Origin: Sphingomonadaceae bacterium OTU29LAMAA1
Lineage (GTDB): Bacteria > Pseudomonadota > Alphaproteobacteria > Sphingomonadales > Sphingomonadaceae
Direction: 5' to 3'
Length of the DNA stretch: 64,000 nucleotides
Assembly: GCA_024072375.1 (NCBI GenBank)
Contig: CP099616.1
Coordinates: 1 to 64,000 of the forward strand
The notes beneath the pieces were generated by a model. The model had not been told where the DNA came from, did no database searches, and was given only the letters and a program-made list of their open reading frames with translations. A program made the position numbers and the translations under genes. Position 1 is the stretch's first letter. Every line of letters starts with the position of its first letter. This document shows positions 10,083-19,501 of the stretch, piece by piece.

Positions 10083-10325
10083 CTACGCCGCGATGCCACG
10101 CCGTTCGGACGCCTTGGCGGCGACCAGCGGACGCCACCACGCCTCGTTGTCGAGATACCAGCGCACCGTCTTTTCGATCCCCGTCTCGAACGTCTCGGCG
10201 GGTGTCCAGCCGAGCTCGTCACCGATCCGCGCGGCGTCGATCGCATAGCGCTTGTCGTGGCCGGGGCGGTCGGCGACCGAGGTGATCTGATCCGTATAGG
10301 GCTTGCCGTCGGTACGCGGGCGCAG
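10059..10325 (-). repeat. 267-bp inverted duplication, copy 1 (rmlB 3' end plus array)
   Basis: This stretch recurs in opposite orientation at 26958-27224 with about seven base differences noted by eye (about 97% identity). It contains the last 80 or so codons of rmlB and the octamer array. As an inverted repeat pair it brackets 16.6 kb of cluster 1. Confidence 0.9.
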
Positions 10326-11135
10326 CCGGTCGAGGATAGCGCAGACGGTGTGCACCACCTCGATGTTCTGCTTCTCGTTATGCCCGCCGACATTGTAGGT
10401 CCGCCCGGGCGTACCGCGCTCGAACACCGCCTGCAGCGCGCGAACGTGGTCCTCGACGTACAGCCAATCGCGGATCTGGTCGCCCTTGCCGTAGATCGGC
10501 AGCGGTTCGCCATCCAGCGCCTTGGCGATCATGAGCGGGATCAGCTTCTCTGGGAAGTGATAGGGTCCGTAGTTGTTCGAGCAATTGGTGATCAGCACCG
10601 GCAGGCCATAGGTATGGCCCCAGGCCTGGACGAGATGGTCCGACCCTGCCTTCGATGCTGAATAGGGAGAACGCGGATCGTACGGCGTCTCTTCGGTGAA
10701 CAGCCCGGTGTCGCCCAGCGATCCATAGACCTCGTCGGTCGAGATATGGTGGAAACGGAACGCTGCCTTGGCTTGCGGCTCCAGTCCTAGCCAATAAGTA
10801 CGCGCCTCGGCCAGCATCGTGTACGTGCCGACAACGTTGGTCTGCACAAAGGCGCCCGGACCGTCGATCGAGCGGTCGACGTGGCTCTCCGCCGCCAGAT
10901 GCGTCATGATTTCCGGCTTGAACTCGGCGATCGCGGCGCGGACGGCTTCGGCGTCGCAGATGTCGCCCCGGACGAAGCGATAGCGGTTGCTGTCGGCGAC
11001 GCGCTCCACCGTCGACAGCGTACCGGCATAGGTCAACTTGTCGAAGTTGAGGACCTCATGATCCGTATTCTCGATCAGGTGGCGGACGAGCGCCGAACCG
11101 ATGAACCCGGCCCCGCCGGTGACGAAGATGCGCAT
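10083..11135 (-). CDS. rmlB: dTDP-glucose 4,6-dehydratase
   Basis: 350 aa. It begins [20 protein letters not shown] and has the [10 protein letters not shown] and YSASKAGSD active-site motifs and the C-terminal [15 protein letters not shown] region, all typical of RmlB. It acts on the RmlA product. Its start lies 11 bp after the rmlC stop. The last 80 or so codons were copied, in inverted orientation, to the cluster 1/cluster 2 junction; this full-length copy is the functional one. Confidence 0.97.
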   Translation of the reverse strand: MRIFVTGGAGFIGSALVRHLIENTDHEVLNFDKLTYAGTLSTVERVADSNRYRFVRGDICDAEAVRAAIAEFKPEIMTHLAAESHVDRSIDGPGAFVQTNVVGTYTMLAEARTYWLGLEPQAKAAFRFHHISTDEVYGSLGDTGLFTEETPYDPRSPYSASKAGSDHLVQAWGHTYGLPVLITNCSNNYGPYHFPEKLIPLMIAKALDGEPLPIYGKGDQIRDWLYVEDHVRALQAVFERGTPGRTYNVGGHNEKQNIEVVHTVCAILDRLRPRTDGKPYTDQITSVADRPGHDKRYAIDAARIGDELGWTPAETFETGIEKTVRWYLDNEAWWRPLVAAKASERRGIAA

Positions 11136-11146
11136 GGGTCTGTCCT

Positions 11147-11719
11147 TCAGGCGAGCGGTGCGAGCGGGTGGCCGTCATAGGCGAACGGGCTGTCGAAGTC
11201 CGCCAGGCTAGGCTGCGCCTGATCCTTGCCGCTCAATTCCGGCGTGACGCCGGACGGCAGTGGCCAGTCGATTCCGACGCTGTCCCAGGCGATGCCGCCA
11301 TCGGCCTCGGGCGCATAGGTGTCTGAGCATTTGTAGGTCACCTCGCAATCGGGCTCGAGCGTCATGAAGCCGTGTGCGAAGCCGATGGGTATGTACAATT
11401 GGTGGCCGTTTTCGGCGGTAAGCTCGGCGCCGACCCATTGTCCGTAGGTCGGCGACCCCTTGCGCACGTCGACCGCGACATCGAAGATCCGGCCGCGGAT
11501 GCAACGGACCAGCTTGTCCTGACCACGGGGCGGCGCCTGGAAATGCAGGCCGCGCAGGGTGAAGGCGGGTACCGACAGCGAATGGTTGTCCTGCACGAAA
11601 GTGGTGGTGATCCCCGCCTGCGCAAAGGTGTCGACATTGTAGGTTTCGGTAAACCAGCCACGGCTGTCGCCGTGACGCTTGGGTCGGATCAGTTGAACCG
11701 GGGGAGAAGTGCCGTTCAT
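11147..11719 (-). CDS. rmlC: dTDP-4-dehydrorhamnose 3,5-epimerase
   Basis: 190 aa, cupin fold. Typical RmlC stretches are seen: [33 protein letters not shown] with the catalytic His, [23 protein letters not shown] and IPIGFAHGF. It produces the L-configured keto sugar that RmlD reduces. It lies 17 bp downstream of the WbaZ-like glycosyltransferase and 11 bp upstream of rmlB. Confidence 0.96.
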   Translation of the reverse strand: MNGTSPPVQLIRPKRHGDSRGWFTETYNVDTFAQAGITTTFVQDNHSLSVPAFTLRGLHFQAPPRGQDKLVRCIRGRIFDVAVDVRKGSPTYGQWVGAELTAENGHQLYIPIGFAHGFMTLEPDCEVTYKCSDTYAPEADGGIAWDSVGIDWPLPSGVTPELSGKDQAQPSLADFDSPFAYDGHPLAPLA

Positions 11720-11736
11720 TGCGTAAAAAGCCGTTT

Positions 11737-12918
11737 CTAGGAGATGACAGCGCGATAGTCGAATTGATCGAGCGCGGGCAGGAAGTCTCCAACGATCTGA
11801 TCCTGCGGTGTCAGCGCCCTATCGAGAAATTCCGCGATTTCGCGGCGAAACCGCTGGGCGGAGAAGCGTTCGGCGTTGGCACGACAGGCGGCAGGGGCAA
11901 TGGCATGTAACCGACGATCGAGATGCTCGACTGCGGCTACGATCGCATCCTTCGTCTGCTCGCCGAAGAATACACCCGTCTGGTCTTCGCCATCATGACC
12001 GCGCACCGTTTCCAATGCACCGCCTTTGGCATACGCGATCACCGGCGTGCCACATGCCTGCGCTTCGACGGGTGCGATACCGAAATCCTCCTCGGCGGCA
12101 AAGACGAAGGCTTTCGCCCGCTGGAGATAGTCGACGACCACCTCGTCGGGCTGTTTGCCCATGACCGTTACGTTGGATGTGGCAACGGCCTTTACCGCGG
12201 CCATCTCAGGACCGTCGCCGATCACCACCAGCTGACGGTCCGGCATCCGGGCGAAAGCCTCGACGATCAGCGGAATGCGTTTGTAGGGGACCATCCGCGA
12301 CATGGTGACGTAAAAATCGTCCCGTGTGTCGGCCAACGTGAATCTCTCGATGTCTACCGGGGGGTAGATGACGGTGGCTTCGCGACCATAGACCTTGCGG
12401 ATCCGCCGCGCGATGAAGTGCGAATTTGCAATGAAATGGTCGACCCCGTTTGCGGTACGGGTGTCCCAGAGTCGCATGTAGTGGAGGATCGATCGCGCGA
12501 TCGCGCCCTTGATGCCACGCATCAGACCGGCCTCACGAAGATACTGATGCTGCAGGTCCCAGGCATAGCGTATCGGGCTGTGCGTGTAGGCGACATGGAT
12601 CTGATCGGGACCCGTGATGACACCCTTGGCAACCGACGCCGAGGAACTGAGGACGAGATCGTAGCCGGTGACGTCGAGCTGCTCGATCGCAATTGGCATC
12701 AGGGGCAGGTACGACCGATAAAATTTGGAGGCACGGGGCATACGCTGCACGAAGCTGGTGGTGATGCGGTGCCCCTTCAGGAAGCCGCGTTCCTGCTCCG
12801 GCAGGAAATCGACGATGCAGAACAGATCGGCCTGCGGAAACAGTCGCAGGAATTCCTCCAGGCACGATTCCGCACCGCCTTTCAGCGTCAGCCAGTCATG
12901 GACGATCGCGACCTTCAT
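11737..12918 (-). CDS. Glycosyltransferase family 4 (WbaZ-like)
   Basis: 393 aa. The opening MKVAIVHDWLTLKGGAESCLEEF and the conserved YTHSPIRYAWDLQHQYL stretch are hallmarks of the WbaZ-like GT4 group, followed by FIANSHFIARRIRKVYGR, the donor-site AAEEDFGIAPVEAQACGTPVI and a C-terminal helix. It is the first gene of the minus-strand rhamnose operon, so its promoter must lie in the 12919-13241 gap. The sugar is unknown; WbaZ relatives are mannosyltransferases. Confidence 0.9.
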   Translation of the reverse strand: MKVAIVHDWLTLKGGAESCLEEFLRLFPQADLFCIVDFLPEQERGFLKGHRITTSFVQRMPRASKFYRSYLPLMPIAIEQLDVTGYDLVLSSSASVAKGVITGPDQIHVAYTHSPIRYAWDLQHQYLREAGLMRGIKGAIARSILHYMRLWDTRTANGVDHFIANSHFIARRIRKVYGREATVIYPPVDIERFTLADTRDDFYVTMSRMVPYKRIPLIVEAFARMPDRQLVVIGDGPEMAAVKAVATSNVTVMGKQPDEVVVDYLQRAKAFVFAAEEDFGIAPVEAQACGTPVIAYAKGGALETVRGHDGEDQTGVFFGEQTKDAIVAAVEHLDRRLHAIAPAACRANAERFSAQRFRREIAEFLDRALTPQDQIVGDFLPALDQFDYRAVIS

Positions 12919-13241
12919 GGCGCCACGGCCACTAATGGCCGGGCTGGCAACAACCGGGTCGGAGCCGTGATCGAACCGTTACCATCCTGCATGGCGTGGC
13001 CCTAGGAAGGGTCGCCGAAAGCGTCAACCGCCTGCCTGGCCCGCTCGCGTTCGAATGGCGACCGGCAAGGTCGGCCTATCCGAAAGGACCATCGCATCGG
13101 CTCATCGGCACTGGACAAGCCTTCGGTGCCTCTCGATCCGGTGTTCCGCACGATAGGGGCTGTCGACGGACATCCTTGTCCGTAAGGCGGGTCGCCGTAT
13201 GCCGCCACATCGGCTTTTCTCCCCGGATGCAAGAGGACAAG
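12919..13241. other. Divergent intergenic region
   Basis: Gene-free stretch between the minus-strand glycosyltransferase operon and the plus-strand beta-helix gene; it must contain both promoters. A plus-strand frame is open from 12996 but has no family resemblance before the beta-helix start. I see no operator repeat or octamer array here. Confidence 0.5.
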
Positions 13242-14888
13242 ATGGTCGACCTGCCTGTAGATCCCGTTCGTCGGGCCATGGTCGGCATGACGCCGATGAT
13301 GCTGTTGACCGCGAGCGATCGTACGGCGGCCAGCGCGCTGATGGCTGCCGATCGTGTTGCCAGCGATGCACGCCAGACAATGTTCGCCGCGGATTTCGGT
13401 ATTACCGGACGCCATGGCGTCGATGAGACGCGCCAGGTCCAAGCCTTTCTAGATGCGTGTACGCGGGCGGGGGGGCGGATCGCGCATTTCGGGGGGATGC
13501 GGGTTCGGATCAGCGGTCCGTTGATCGCGCGCAATGTCGGCATCGTCTTCGATCGACAAAGCTACGGCGTCGAGGATCCTGGCTTCCAGGTCAGCGGCAG
13601 CGGCTATACCGCGCTCACCGTCACCGGTCTCGTTCCAGACTTCAACGTGGCGATCTATGGCAGCGGCGAAGCGACGTTCGATGGGAACGGACGGATCGCG
13701 CGCGACACGCGTCCTGCAGTCAACGGTTTCCAGTTTGGCCATCCGGACGGCCGCGAACCGCTGATGTCGAGCTTGATCCGGTATGCCCGGGCGTACAAGC
13801 TGTCGGGCTTCGGCATTCGGCATACCATCTGCTTCGATACGACCTTCATTGCCGAGAGCGTCGAGGAGTGCGGCAACGATCGCCACTATGCCTTCGAAGT
13901 GAGCGGTTCGGCGACGGGCAACTGCAACGAGAGCGTCTGGCTGAGGGTCCAGGTCGAACTGGCCGTATCGCAGGCGATATACATCGATCCCAACACGCTG
14001 ATGTGCCTGTTCGCCAAGATACACAGCGAGCGGGCGACGGCGATCGCTGGCCGACCGACTTGGCTGCTGGGTGGATCGTGCGAATTCGCCTCCGTCCGAT
14101 GCCAGGCCAACAATCCCGACACGGCGACGATGCGGATCGTCAGCGCTCAGGCGGAATGCAGGAATTTTCGTATCGAGGGCAATATTCCGGTCGAGATCGA
14201 TGCGACGGGTGGCATCATCAATCTGGACAATCCCATTGCGACGCTGACGCCCGTCGCCAACCAGAATGGTCGCGTGAACGTCACCGGTGGACAGGTGAGA
14301 GCCATGGCGATCGGGGCCGAGTGGACCTTCATCGGTACCCGGCTGGATCTGCTCGAGGTAGGGTACATGCCGCCGGGCCTACATTCCGTCGCCATGAGCT
14401 GCGACATCCGTACGCTGCGACCCCAGCAGGGCCGCTATGATGGGGAGATCATCCTGCAGTCGAGCCGCGCATCGGGAACGACCGCGACAGCCGAGGGGCG
14501 TTTGCGCCACCTGCACTTGCTCGGTGGATCTCGTTTCGTGGCGTCCGGTGGCCCCTTGCGGATCGTCAACCAGACGGTGACGATAGACGCCGCATCGCAT
14601 GTCGCAGGATCGGTCGTCGTGCGCCAGGCAGCGTTGCGGCTGTTCGGTCGGATCGACGGCGACCTGACCATCGAGGGGCCACCACAAAGCCTTGCCGGCA
14701 GCGAGGCGATGGTGACCGGCAGAGTCGTCGGCTGGGATCGTCCACGCGCGACCGATACGCTGGGCGACGTTCCTAACGGTACCTATTGCAAGCATCTGTC
14801 GCCATCGCGAGAGACGTTACGCAGCGGCTCAAGGCTGGTGACGGGGTGGATCCGGGCGGAACGCGATTGGGTCGCGCTGACGGCGTGA
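13242..14888 (+). CDS. Pectate-lyase-like parallel beta-helix protein, probable EPS lyase/hydrolase
   Basis: 548 aa from ATG 13242, which has AGAGGA just upstream; frames open from 12996 and 13227 are less well supported. Near residues 47-85 it has the entry motif of pectate-lyase-3/tailspike beta-helices: ADFGITGRHGVDETRQVQAF, then LDACTRAGGRIAHFGG. A long repeat-poor beta-rich body follows. A short hydrophobic stretch near the N-terminus (MVGMTPMMLLTASD) is not a convincing signal peptide. Lying between the rhamnose operon and the export genes, it probably cuts or shapes the cluster 1 polymer. Catalytic residues cannot be named by eye. Confidence 0.65.
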   Translation: MVDLPVDPVRRAMVGMTPMMLLTASDRTAASALMAADRVASDARQTMFAADFGITGRHGVDETRQVQAFLDACTRAGGRIAHFGGMRVRISGPLIARNVGIVFDRQSYGVEDPGFQVSGSGYTALTVTGLVPDFNVAIYGSGEATFDGNGRIARDTRPAVNGFQFGHPDGREPLMSSLIRYARAYKLSGFGIRHTICFDTTFIAESVEECGNDRHYAFEVSGSATGNCNESVWLRVQVELAVSQAIYIDPNTLMCLFAKIHSERATAIAGRPTWLLGGSCEFASVRCQANNPDTATMRIVSAQAECRNFRIEGNIPVEIDATGGIINLDNPIATLTPVANQNGRVNVTGGQVRAMAIGAEWTFIGTRLDLLEVGYMPPGLHSVAMSCDIRTLRPQQGRYDGEIILQSSRASGTTATAEGRLRHLHLLGGSRFVASGGPLRIVNQTVTIDAASHVAGSVVVRQAALRLFGRIDGDLTIEGPPQSLAGSEAMVTGRVVGWDRPRATDTLGDVPNGTYCKHLSPSRETLRSGSRLVTGWIRAERDWVALTA

Positions 14889-14977
14889 CTGCAGTACCGC
14901 GCAGCCCAGCCTTGCCCAAGAACGCCCTTTTGGCGATCCCTCCAGCTATGTCCTTCCGGCTTGATTGATGACGAAGC

Positions 14978-16462
14978 GTGATTGCACGGCTAAAGCGAAT
15001 TCATGGTTCGAGTGCCGAGATTGAAATGCCGTTGATGTCGAGATCGGGTTCGCGCCCTCATTCCTCCAGAGCCGGACGAGGCACGGGTAAAGGTGCAACC
15101 GGAACCCGGATAGCCGACTGGTTCCGGATCGCATCGGGCGAGCGCTGGCTTGCGGGCACGGCCGGTCTTCAGATCGTCGGATTGTGGCTGGCGGGGGGCG
15201 GTGTGACCGGGATCGGCGCCACGGCATTGATCGGCGTCCTGACGATGATCCTGCTCTTCGCCGGTATTCTGAACAATATCCCACTAACCCTTGCGACGGC
15301 AGCTCCGAGCGCCCGTATCGTGCTCATTGGGGTGATTGTGCTGCCGCTGCTCCAGTTGGTGCCTCTGCCACCGACTGTGTGGCAGCAGCTGCCAGGGCAG
15401 GATCTGCGACTGGAAGCCTATACGCTGATCGGTATCGTCAACACTTGGCAGCCGCTGTCGCTGACCCCGGCGAACACCGTCTACACGGCTATCATGGCGA
15501 TCGCGTTTGTCACCCTGACCCTGGTTCTGATGACCGTGTCGAGGGAGACGCAGATGGTCCTGCTGCGCCTGATCTTGGTAACCATCGGCGTCGGCCTGCT
15601 CGTCGGCGTCGCTCAGGTGGCGAGCGGTGGTGGCGCGATGCGGGTTCGCGACCAAGCGGATCACGGCGCGTTGATCGGCTTCTTCTCAAACAAGAACCAC
15701 ATGGCCTTGATCCTGGCGGCATCCTTGCCGATGGTCGCGCTGCTGAGCGGGGCATACGATCGGCATCGCAACCGCATTTCCTGGATATTCGTCGGCTATT
15801 GGGTGCTCTGCATCTTTGCCGTGCTCATGACCAATAGCCGCGCCGGCGTGTTGCTGAGCCTGCTGGCAACCGTGCTGATCGGCATCCGGACGTTGCGTGA
15901 CCAGCCGCGCCGTTACCTGATCGGCGGATCGGTGCTGGTCTTGGGGCTGGCGGCCTTCGTGACTACGCTGCCGCAGGTCGATGCGTTGTTCGATCGGTTC
16001 AACACGGTGGGTGACGATCTGCGCTGGCGTTTCGCCTGGCAAAGCCTGCCGCTGCTTCAAGAATATTGGCTGGCCGGATCGGGCAGCGGCAGCTTCAGTC
16101 GGCTCTATGCCGTTCATGAACAGCTAGCCTGGGTGAAACCGACCTTTGTGAATCACCTTCACGACGATTTCTATCAGGTCGCAATCGAGCAGGGCTTGGC
16201 GGGCGTGCTGCTGCTGGCGCTGACGGTGTTTTCGTTGATCTCGTCAGGTGCACGGGCCTGGCTGTCCGATCCGGCACGGCACAACGCGATCTTCTGCTCG
16301 GGAACGATCGTACTGTTGTTCGCATTGCACAGCATCGTCGATTACCCATTGCGAAGGCCTGCGACCTTCCCGGTATTGGCGATCGCCTTCGCCATGATCT
16401 GGTGGCAGGGACGCGACGGTCTTGGAAACCGCGCGCCCGATGTGGTAACGTCAAAGGGGTAA
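14978..16462 (+). CDS. Wzy_C-domain membrane protein (O-antigen ligase/polymerase family), cluster 1
   Basis: About 494 aa from GTG 14978, or 478 from ATG 15026. It has ten or more membrane segments and a periplasmic loop with the family marks GFFSNKNHMALIL, MTNSRAGVLLSL and the later WLAGSGSGSFSR...VNHLHDDFYQVAIEQGLAG, which resemble the Wzy_C/WaaL region. Its paralog in cluster 2 (37842-39209) has TFSNRNHFALFL and AGNGLGSFDS...NQAHNDIMDVALSAGLPG at the same places. Each is the first gene of a parallel block followed by wza, wzc and the post-Wzc gene. Polymerase, ligase or a third role are all possible. Confidence 0.82.
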   Translation: MIARLKRIHGSSAEIEMPLMSRSGSRPHSSRAGRGTGKGATGTRIADWFRIASGERWLAGTAGLQIVGLWLAGGGVTGIGATALIGVLTMILLFAGILNNIPLTLATAAPSARIVLIGVIVLPLLQLVPLPPTVWQQLPGQDLRLEAYTLIGIVNTWQPLSLTPANTVYTAIMAIAFVTLTLVLMTVSRETQMVLLRLILVTIGVGLLVGVAQVASGGGAMRVRDQADHGALIGFFSNKNHMALILAASLPMVALLSGAYDRHRNRISWIFVGYWVLCIFAVLMTNSRAGVLLSLLATVLIGIRTLRDQPRRYLIGGSVLVLGLAAFVTTLPQVDALFDRFNTVGDDLRWRFAWQSLPLLQEYWLAGSGSGSFSRLYAVHEQLAWVKPTFVNHLHDDFYQVAIEQGLAGVLLLALTVFSLISSGARAWLSDPARHNAIFCSGTIVLLFALHSIVDYPLRRPATFPVLAIAFAMIWWQGRDGLGNRAPDVVTSKG

Positions 16463-16556
16463 TCGGTTTTGGCGCAGCGCAGCAAAATCTTGCCGCGAGA
16501 CAGCGTTTGCTGCTAGTCATCCCCCGATCGAATATGATTTTCGCGTTGGCCGCCGC

Positions 16557-17288
16557 GTGCAAGACGTCGCGCGAAAGATAAGGTACCAGTCGTTGCTTAA
16601 ACATAAGATTGCGGTCGGCGCGCTCGTCCTGCTGATTGCTGGCTGTTCGGGGGGCAAGCGGGTTCCGCTCGGCGCGCCGGCCTATCAGCCCAACCCGATC
16701 ACCGCCACAACACCGAGTGACGATTATCTGATTGGTCCGCGCGATACAATTTCGGTAAAAGTTGTCGGCGAACCCGACCTGACGCTGGAAGAGCAGCCGG
16801 TGTCCCTAGCTGGCAATCTTTCGATGCCGCTGCTCGGGCAAGTGCCGGCCGCCGGTCGTACCGTCGAACAGGTCGCCCAAGACATCACCACGGGCCTCAA
16901 CCGGCGCTATCTTCGCCGGGCCAGCGTTTCGGTCGCGGTCGTCAAGGCGGTGAACTACGCCTTCACAATCGAAGGCCAAATTCAGAAGCCCGGCGTTTAC
17001 GAGATTCCGGGGCGTGTCTCGCTGTTGCAGGCGGTGGCTCTGGGTAGCGGCTTCACCGCCGATGCCGAGGTGGAGGACATCATCGTGATCCGGCGGATGA
17101 ACGGGCAGCAATATGCGGCTAGGTTTAATATCGACGATATCCGCTACGCACGATATCCTGATCCCGAGATCAAACAGTCCGACGTGGTCGTGGTCGGAAC
17201 CTCCCAACGCAGCAGATTTACGCGGAATCTGATTTCTGCTCTTCCCGGCCTTGCCGCCGTGGCGGGCGTATTCTTGGCGTTCCGGTAA
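16557..17288 (+). CDS. wza: Polysaccharide export lipoprotein, Wza family, cluster 1
   Basis: 243 aa from GTG 16557. The signal sequence ends in LLIAGC with the lipidated Cys at residue 30. It is followed by the poly_export (PES) domain (YLIGPRDTISVKVVGEPDLT) and SLBB-type repeats (FTIEGQIQKPGVYEIPGRVSL). It is shorter than E. coli Wza (379 aa), as is usual in alphaproteobacteria, and ends in a hydrophobic helix (LISALPGLAAVAGVFLAF). It should form the outer-membrane export channel and work with the Wzc encoded 5 bp downstream. Confidence 0.92.
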   Translation: MQDVARKIRYQSLLKHKIAVGALVLLIAGCSGGKRVPLGAPAYQPNPITATTPSDDYLIGPRDTISVKVVGEPDLTLEEQPVSLAGNLSMPLLGQVPAAGRTVEQVAQDITTGLNRRYLRRASVSVAVVKAVNYAFTIEGQIQKPGVYEIPGRVSLLQAVALGSGFTADAEVEDIIVIRRMNGQQYAARFNIDDIRYARYPDPEIKQSDVVVVGTSQRSRFTRNLISALPGLAAVAGVFLAFR

Positions 17289-17293
17289 GTAGG

Positions 17294-19501
17294 ATGAGCA
17301 CAACAATGTCGTCCGATATCGCCGATCGCGAGGGTTTTGAACCGACGCGTGACAAGCCGTCGACCAGCATAAACAACGCGCCGGCCGGTGGCTTCAACCT
17401 GCGTGAAATGTACGCGGCCATCTATCGCTCTCGTGTGCCGATCATCGCCATTATGGTATCGATGATCGCCATCGCAATCGTCTATTCGCTGGTCGCGACA
17501 CGCTATTACCGCAGCACGGTGACGATCGAGGTTCGCCAGGAAGCGGAAAAGGTGCTCGGCACCGAGGCCGATCGCGAAGGCGGCGCATCGCGCGGGGATA
17601 CCGAGAAGTTCCTCCAGACGCAGCTCGACATCATCCGCAGCCGCGGCGTCGCCAATGCCGTCGCACAGAGCAAGGGCTATTATCGCGGCACCAACTTCCT
17701 TGTGCGGATGAAGGCGATCGATGCCGATGACGCTGATGAACCAATTCCGGTCGATATTCGCCGCGAACAGGTGATTGCCGCGTTGCTCAAGGGGTTGAAG
17801 GCAGAATTCAGCGGTAACACCCGCATCGCCGACCTGTCGTTCCAGAGCCCGGACGCAGCCCTCGCTGCGGAAGTCGCCAACGCCTATGCCGATGCGTTCA
17901 TCCGCAACAACCTAAACCGCAAATTCAACAGTTCGTCCTACGCACTCGATTTCCTTCGCGATCAGCTTCGCGAGGCGCAGGAGCGTCTGCAGAAATCCGA
18001 GCGCGATGCGCTGGCTTATGGGCGGCAGACGCGGATCATCGACGTGAGCAACGCTGCGGGAAGCAGTGCGAGCGGCAGTTCGCCGCAGCCGCAATCGCTG
18101 GTCACCGCGCGATTGGTTCAGCTAAACCAGAGCTATTCCGCCGCGCTCTCCGATCGGATCCAGGCCGAGCAGAAATGGCGTCAGACCAATGCCACCCCGC
18201 TGATGAACATTCCCGAGGTGTTGAACAGTTCGGCGATCCAGCAGTTGCTGGACCAGCAGGCGCAGCTCGAGGCGACCTATCGCCAGGAACTGTCGACACG
18301 GCAGGCCGATCACCCCGCGGTCCAGCGCGCAGCGGCGCAGCTAGCCGCGATCAAGGGCCAGATCACCGGGATCGCGGGTAACATCCGCCGGTCGGTACAG
18401 GCCCCCTACGAGGTGGCGATGGCCCGCGAACGCGAGATCGCCGGCGAACTCGAGCGGCTCAAGAACAACACCCTCACCGAACAGTCGCAGGGCATCCAGC
18501 TGTCGATCCTGCGGCGCGAGGCGGACACCAACCGCCAGCAGTATGACTCGCTGCTCCGGCGTTACAACGAACTGAATGCAGAGGCGGGGGTTCAGACCAA
18601 TAACCTCAACATCGTCGATCGTGCCGATGTGCCGCGTGCGACTGCTTGGCCAAAGCCGCTCCTGAACCTGGCGCTTGCGATCGCGGTGGGTCTCATCCTG
18701 TCGATGGGCTTCGTCATTGCGCGCCAGCAGCTGTTCGACGGCATCCGTACCCCGGACGACATTACCGACCGGTTGCGCCTGTCCTTCCTGGGCAGCACAC
18801 CGGTCGTTGCCGATCCGAAGGGCGAAATCGATCTGCCCAAGTCGACCATCAGCGAGGCATTCGGATCGATCCGCACTAGCTTGATGATGGCCTCCAACCA
18901 CGGCCTGCCCCGGACGTTGATGGTGACCAGCACCCAGGCTCAGGAAGGCAAGTCGAGCGCGTCCCAAGCCTTGGCTGTCAGTCTCGGCCGGCTCGGGCGC
19001 AAGGTGGTCGTGGTGGACGTCGATTTCCGGCGACCCAACGTCCACCGGATGTTTGGCGTGTCGAACAAGCAGGGGCTGAGCGGCGTCGTTGCCGGGCAGC
19101 TAAGCCTCGACCAGGCCGTTCAGGAATCGTCGTTCGACAACGTCAGCTTCGTGCCTGCCGGTGCATTGCCGCCCAATCCGGCGGAGATGATCTCCAGCGA
19201 GCGGATGAAGGAGCTGACGCGCGAGCTATCGTCGCGTTTTGACTTGGTGCTGTTCGACTCCGCACCGGTTTTGGGTCTCGCCGATGCGGTGATCCTGGCT
19301 TCCGAGATTGAGGCGACGCTGTTCATCATCGAAGCTGGCCGCAATTCGGTACGCGGCGTACAGGCAGCGCTTGCTCGTCTCGATCAGGGCGGCGCACGCA
19401 TCGTCGGCGCGGTGTTGACCAAGTTCGATCCGAGCAGGTTCGGCTATGGGCAGGGCGATGCTTATGGCTACAATTACAGCTATGATTATGCGGAAAAGTG
19501 A
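17294..19501 (+). CDS. wzc: Polysaccharide co-polymerase and BY-kinase, Wzc family, cluster 1
   Basis: 735 aa. The N-terminal Wzz domain is framed by two membrane helices (about residues 50-70 and 455-475) with a long coiled periplasmic region. The C-terminal tyrosine-kinase domain has Walker A QAQEGKSSAS (near 548), Walker A' VVVVDVDFRRP (near 573) and Walker B LVLFDSAP (near 651). A tyrosine cluster forms the tail (YGQGDAYGYNYSYDY). It sets chain length and couples polymerisation to export by tyrosine phosphorylation. The next gene starts inside its last codons. Confidence 0.95.
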   Translation: MSTTMSSDIADREGFEPTRDKPSTSINNAPAGGFNLREMYAAIYRSRVPIIAIMVSMIAIAIVYSLVATRYYRSTVTIEVRQEAEKVLGTEADREGGASRGDTEKFLQTQLDIIRSRGVANAVAQSKGYYRGTNFLVRMKAIDADDADEPIPVDIRREQVIAALLKGLKAEFSGNTRIADLSFQSPDAALAAEVANAYADAFIRNNLNRKFNSSSYALDFLRDQLREAQERLQKSERDALAYGRQTRIIDVSNAAGSSASGSSPQPQSLVTARLVQLNQSYSAALSDRIQAEQKWRQTNATPLMNIPEVLNSSAIQQLLDQQAQLEATYRQELSTRQADHPAVQRAAAQLAAIKGQITGIAGNIRRSVQAPYEVAMAREREIAGELERLKNNTLTEQSQGIQLSILRREADTNRQQYDSLLRRYNELNAEAGVQTNNLNIVDRADVPRATAWPKPLLNLALAIAVGLILSMGFVIARQQLFDGIRTPDDITDRLRLSFLGSTPVVADPKGEIDLPKSTISEAFGSIRTSLMMASNHGLPRTLMVTSTQAQEGKSSASQALAVSLGRLGRKVVVVDVDFRRPNVHRMFGVSNKQGLSGVVAGQLSLDQAVQESSFDNVSFVPAGALPPNPAEMISSERMKELTRELSSRFDLVLFDSAPVLGLADAVILASEIEATLFIIEAGRNSVRGVQAALARLDQGGARIVGAVLTKFDPSRFGYGQGDAYGYNYSYDYAEK

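Noticed and set aside
11923..13005. 360-codon plus-strand frame opposite the WbaZ-like glycosyltransferase
   Set aside because: Antisense of a gene with strong family motifs.
18341..19045. Minus-strand frame inside wzc
   Set aside because: Antisense shadow; the plus strand encodes unmistakable BY-kinase motifs.
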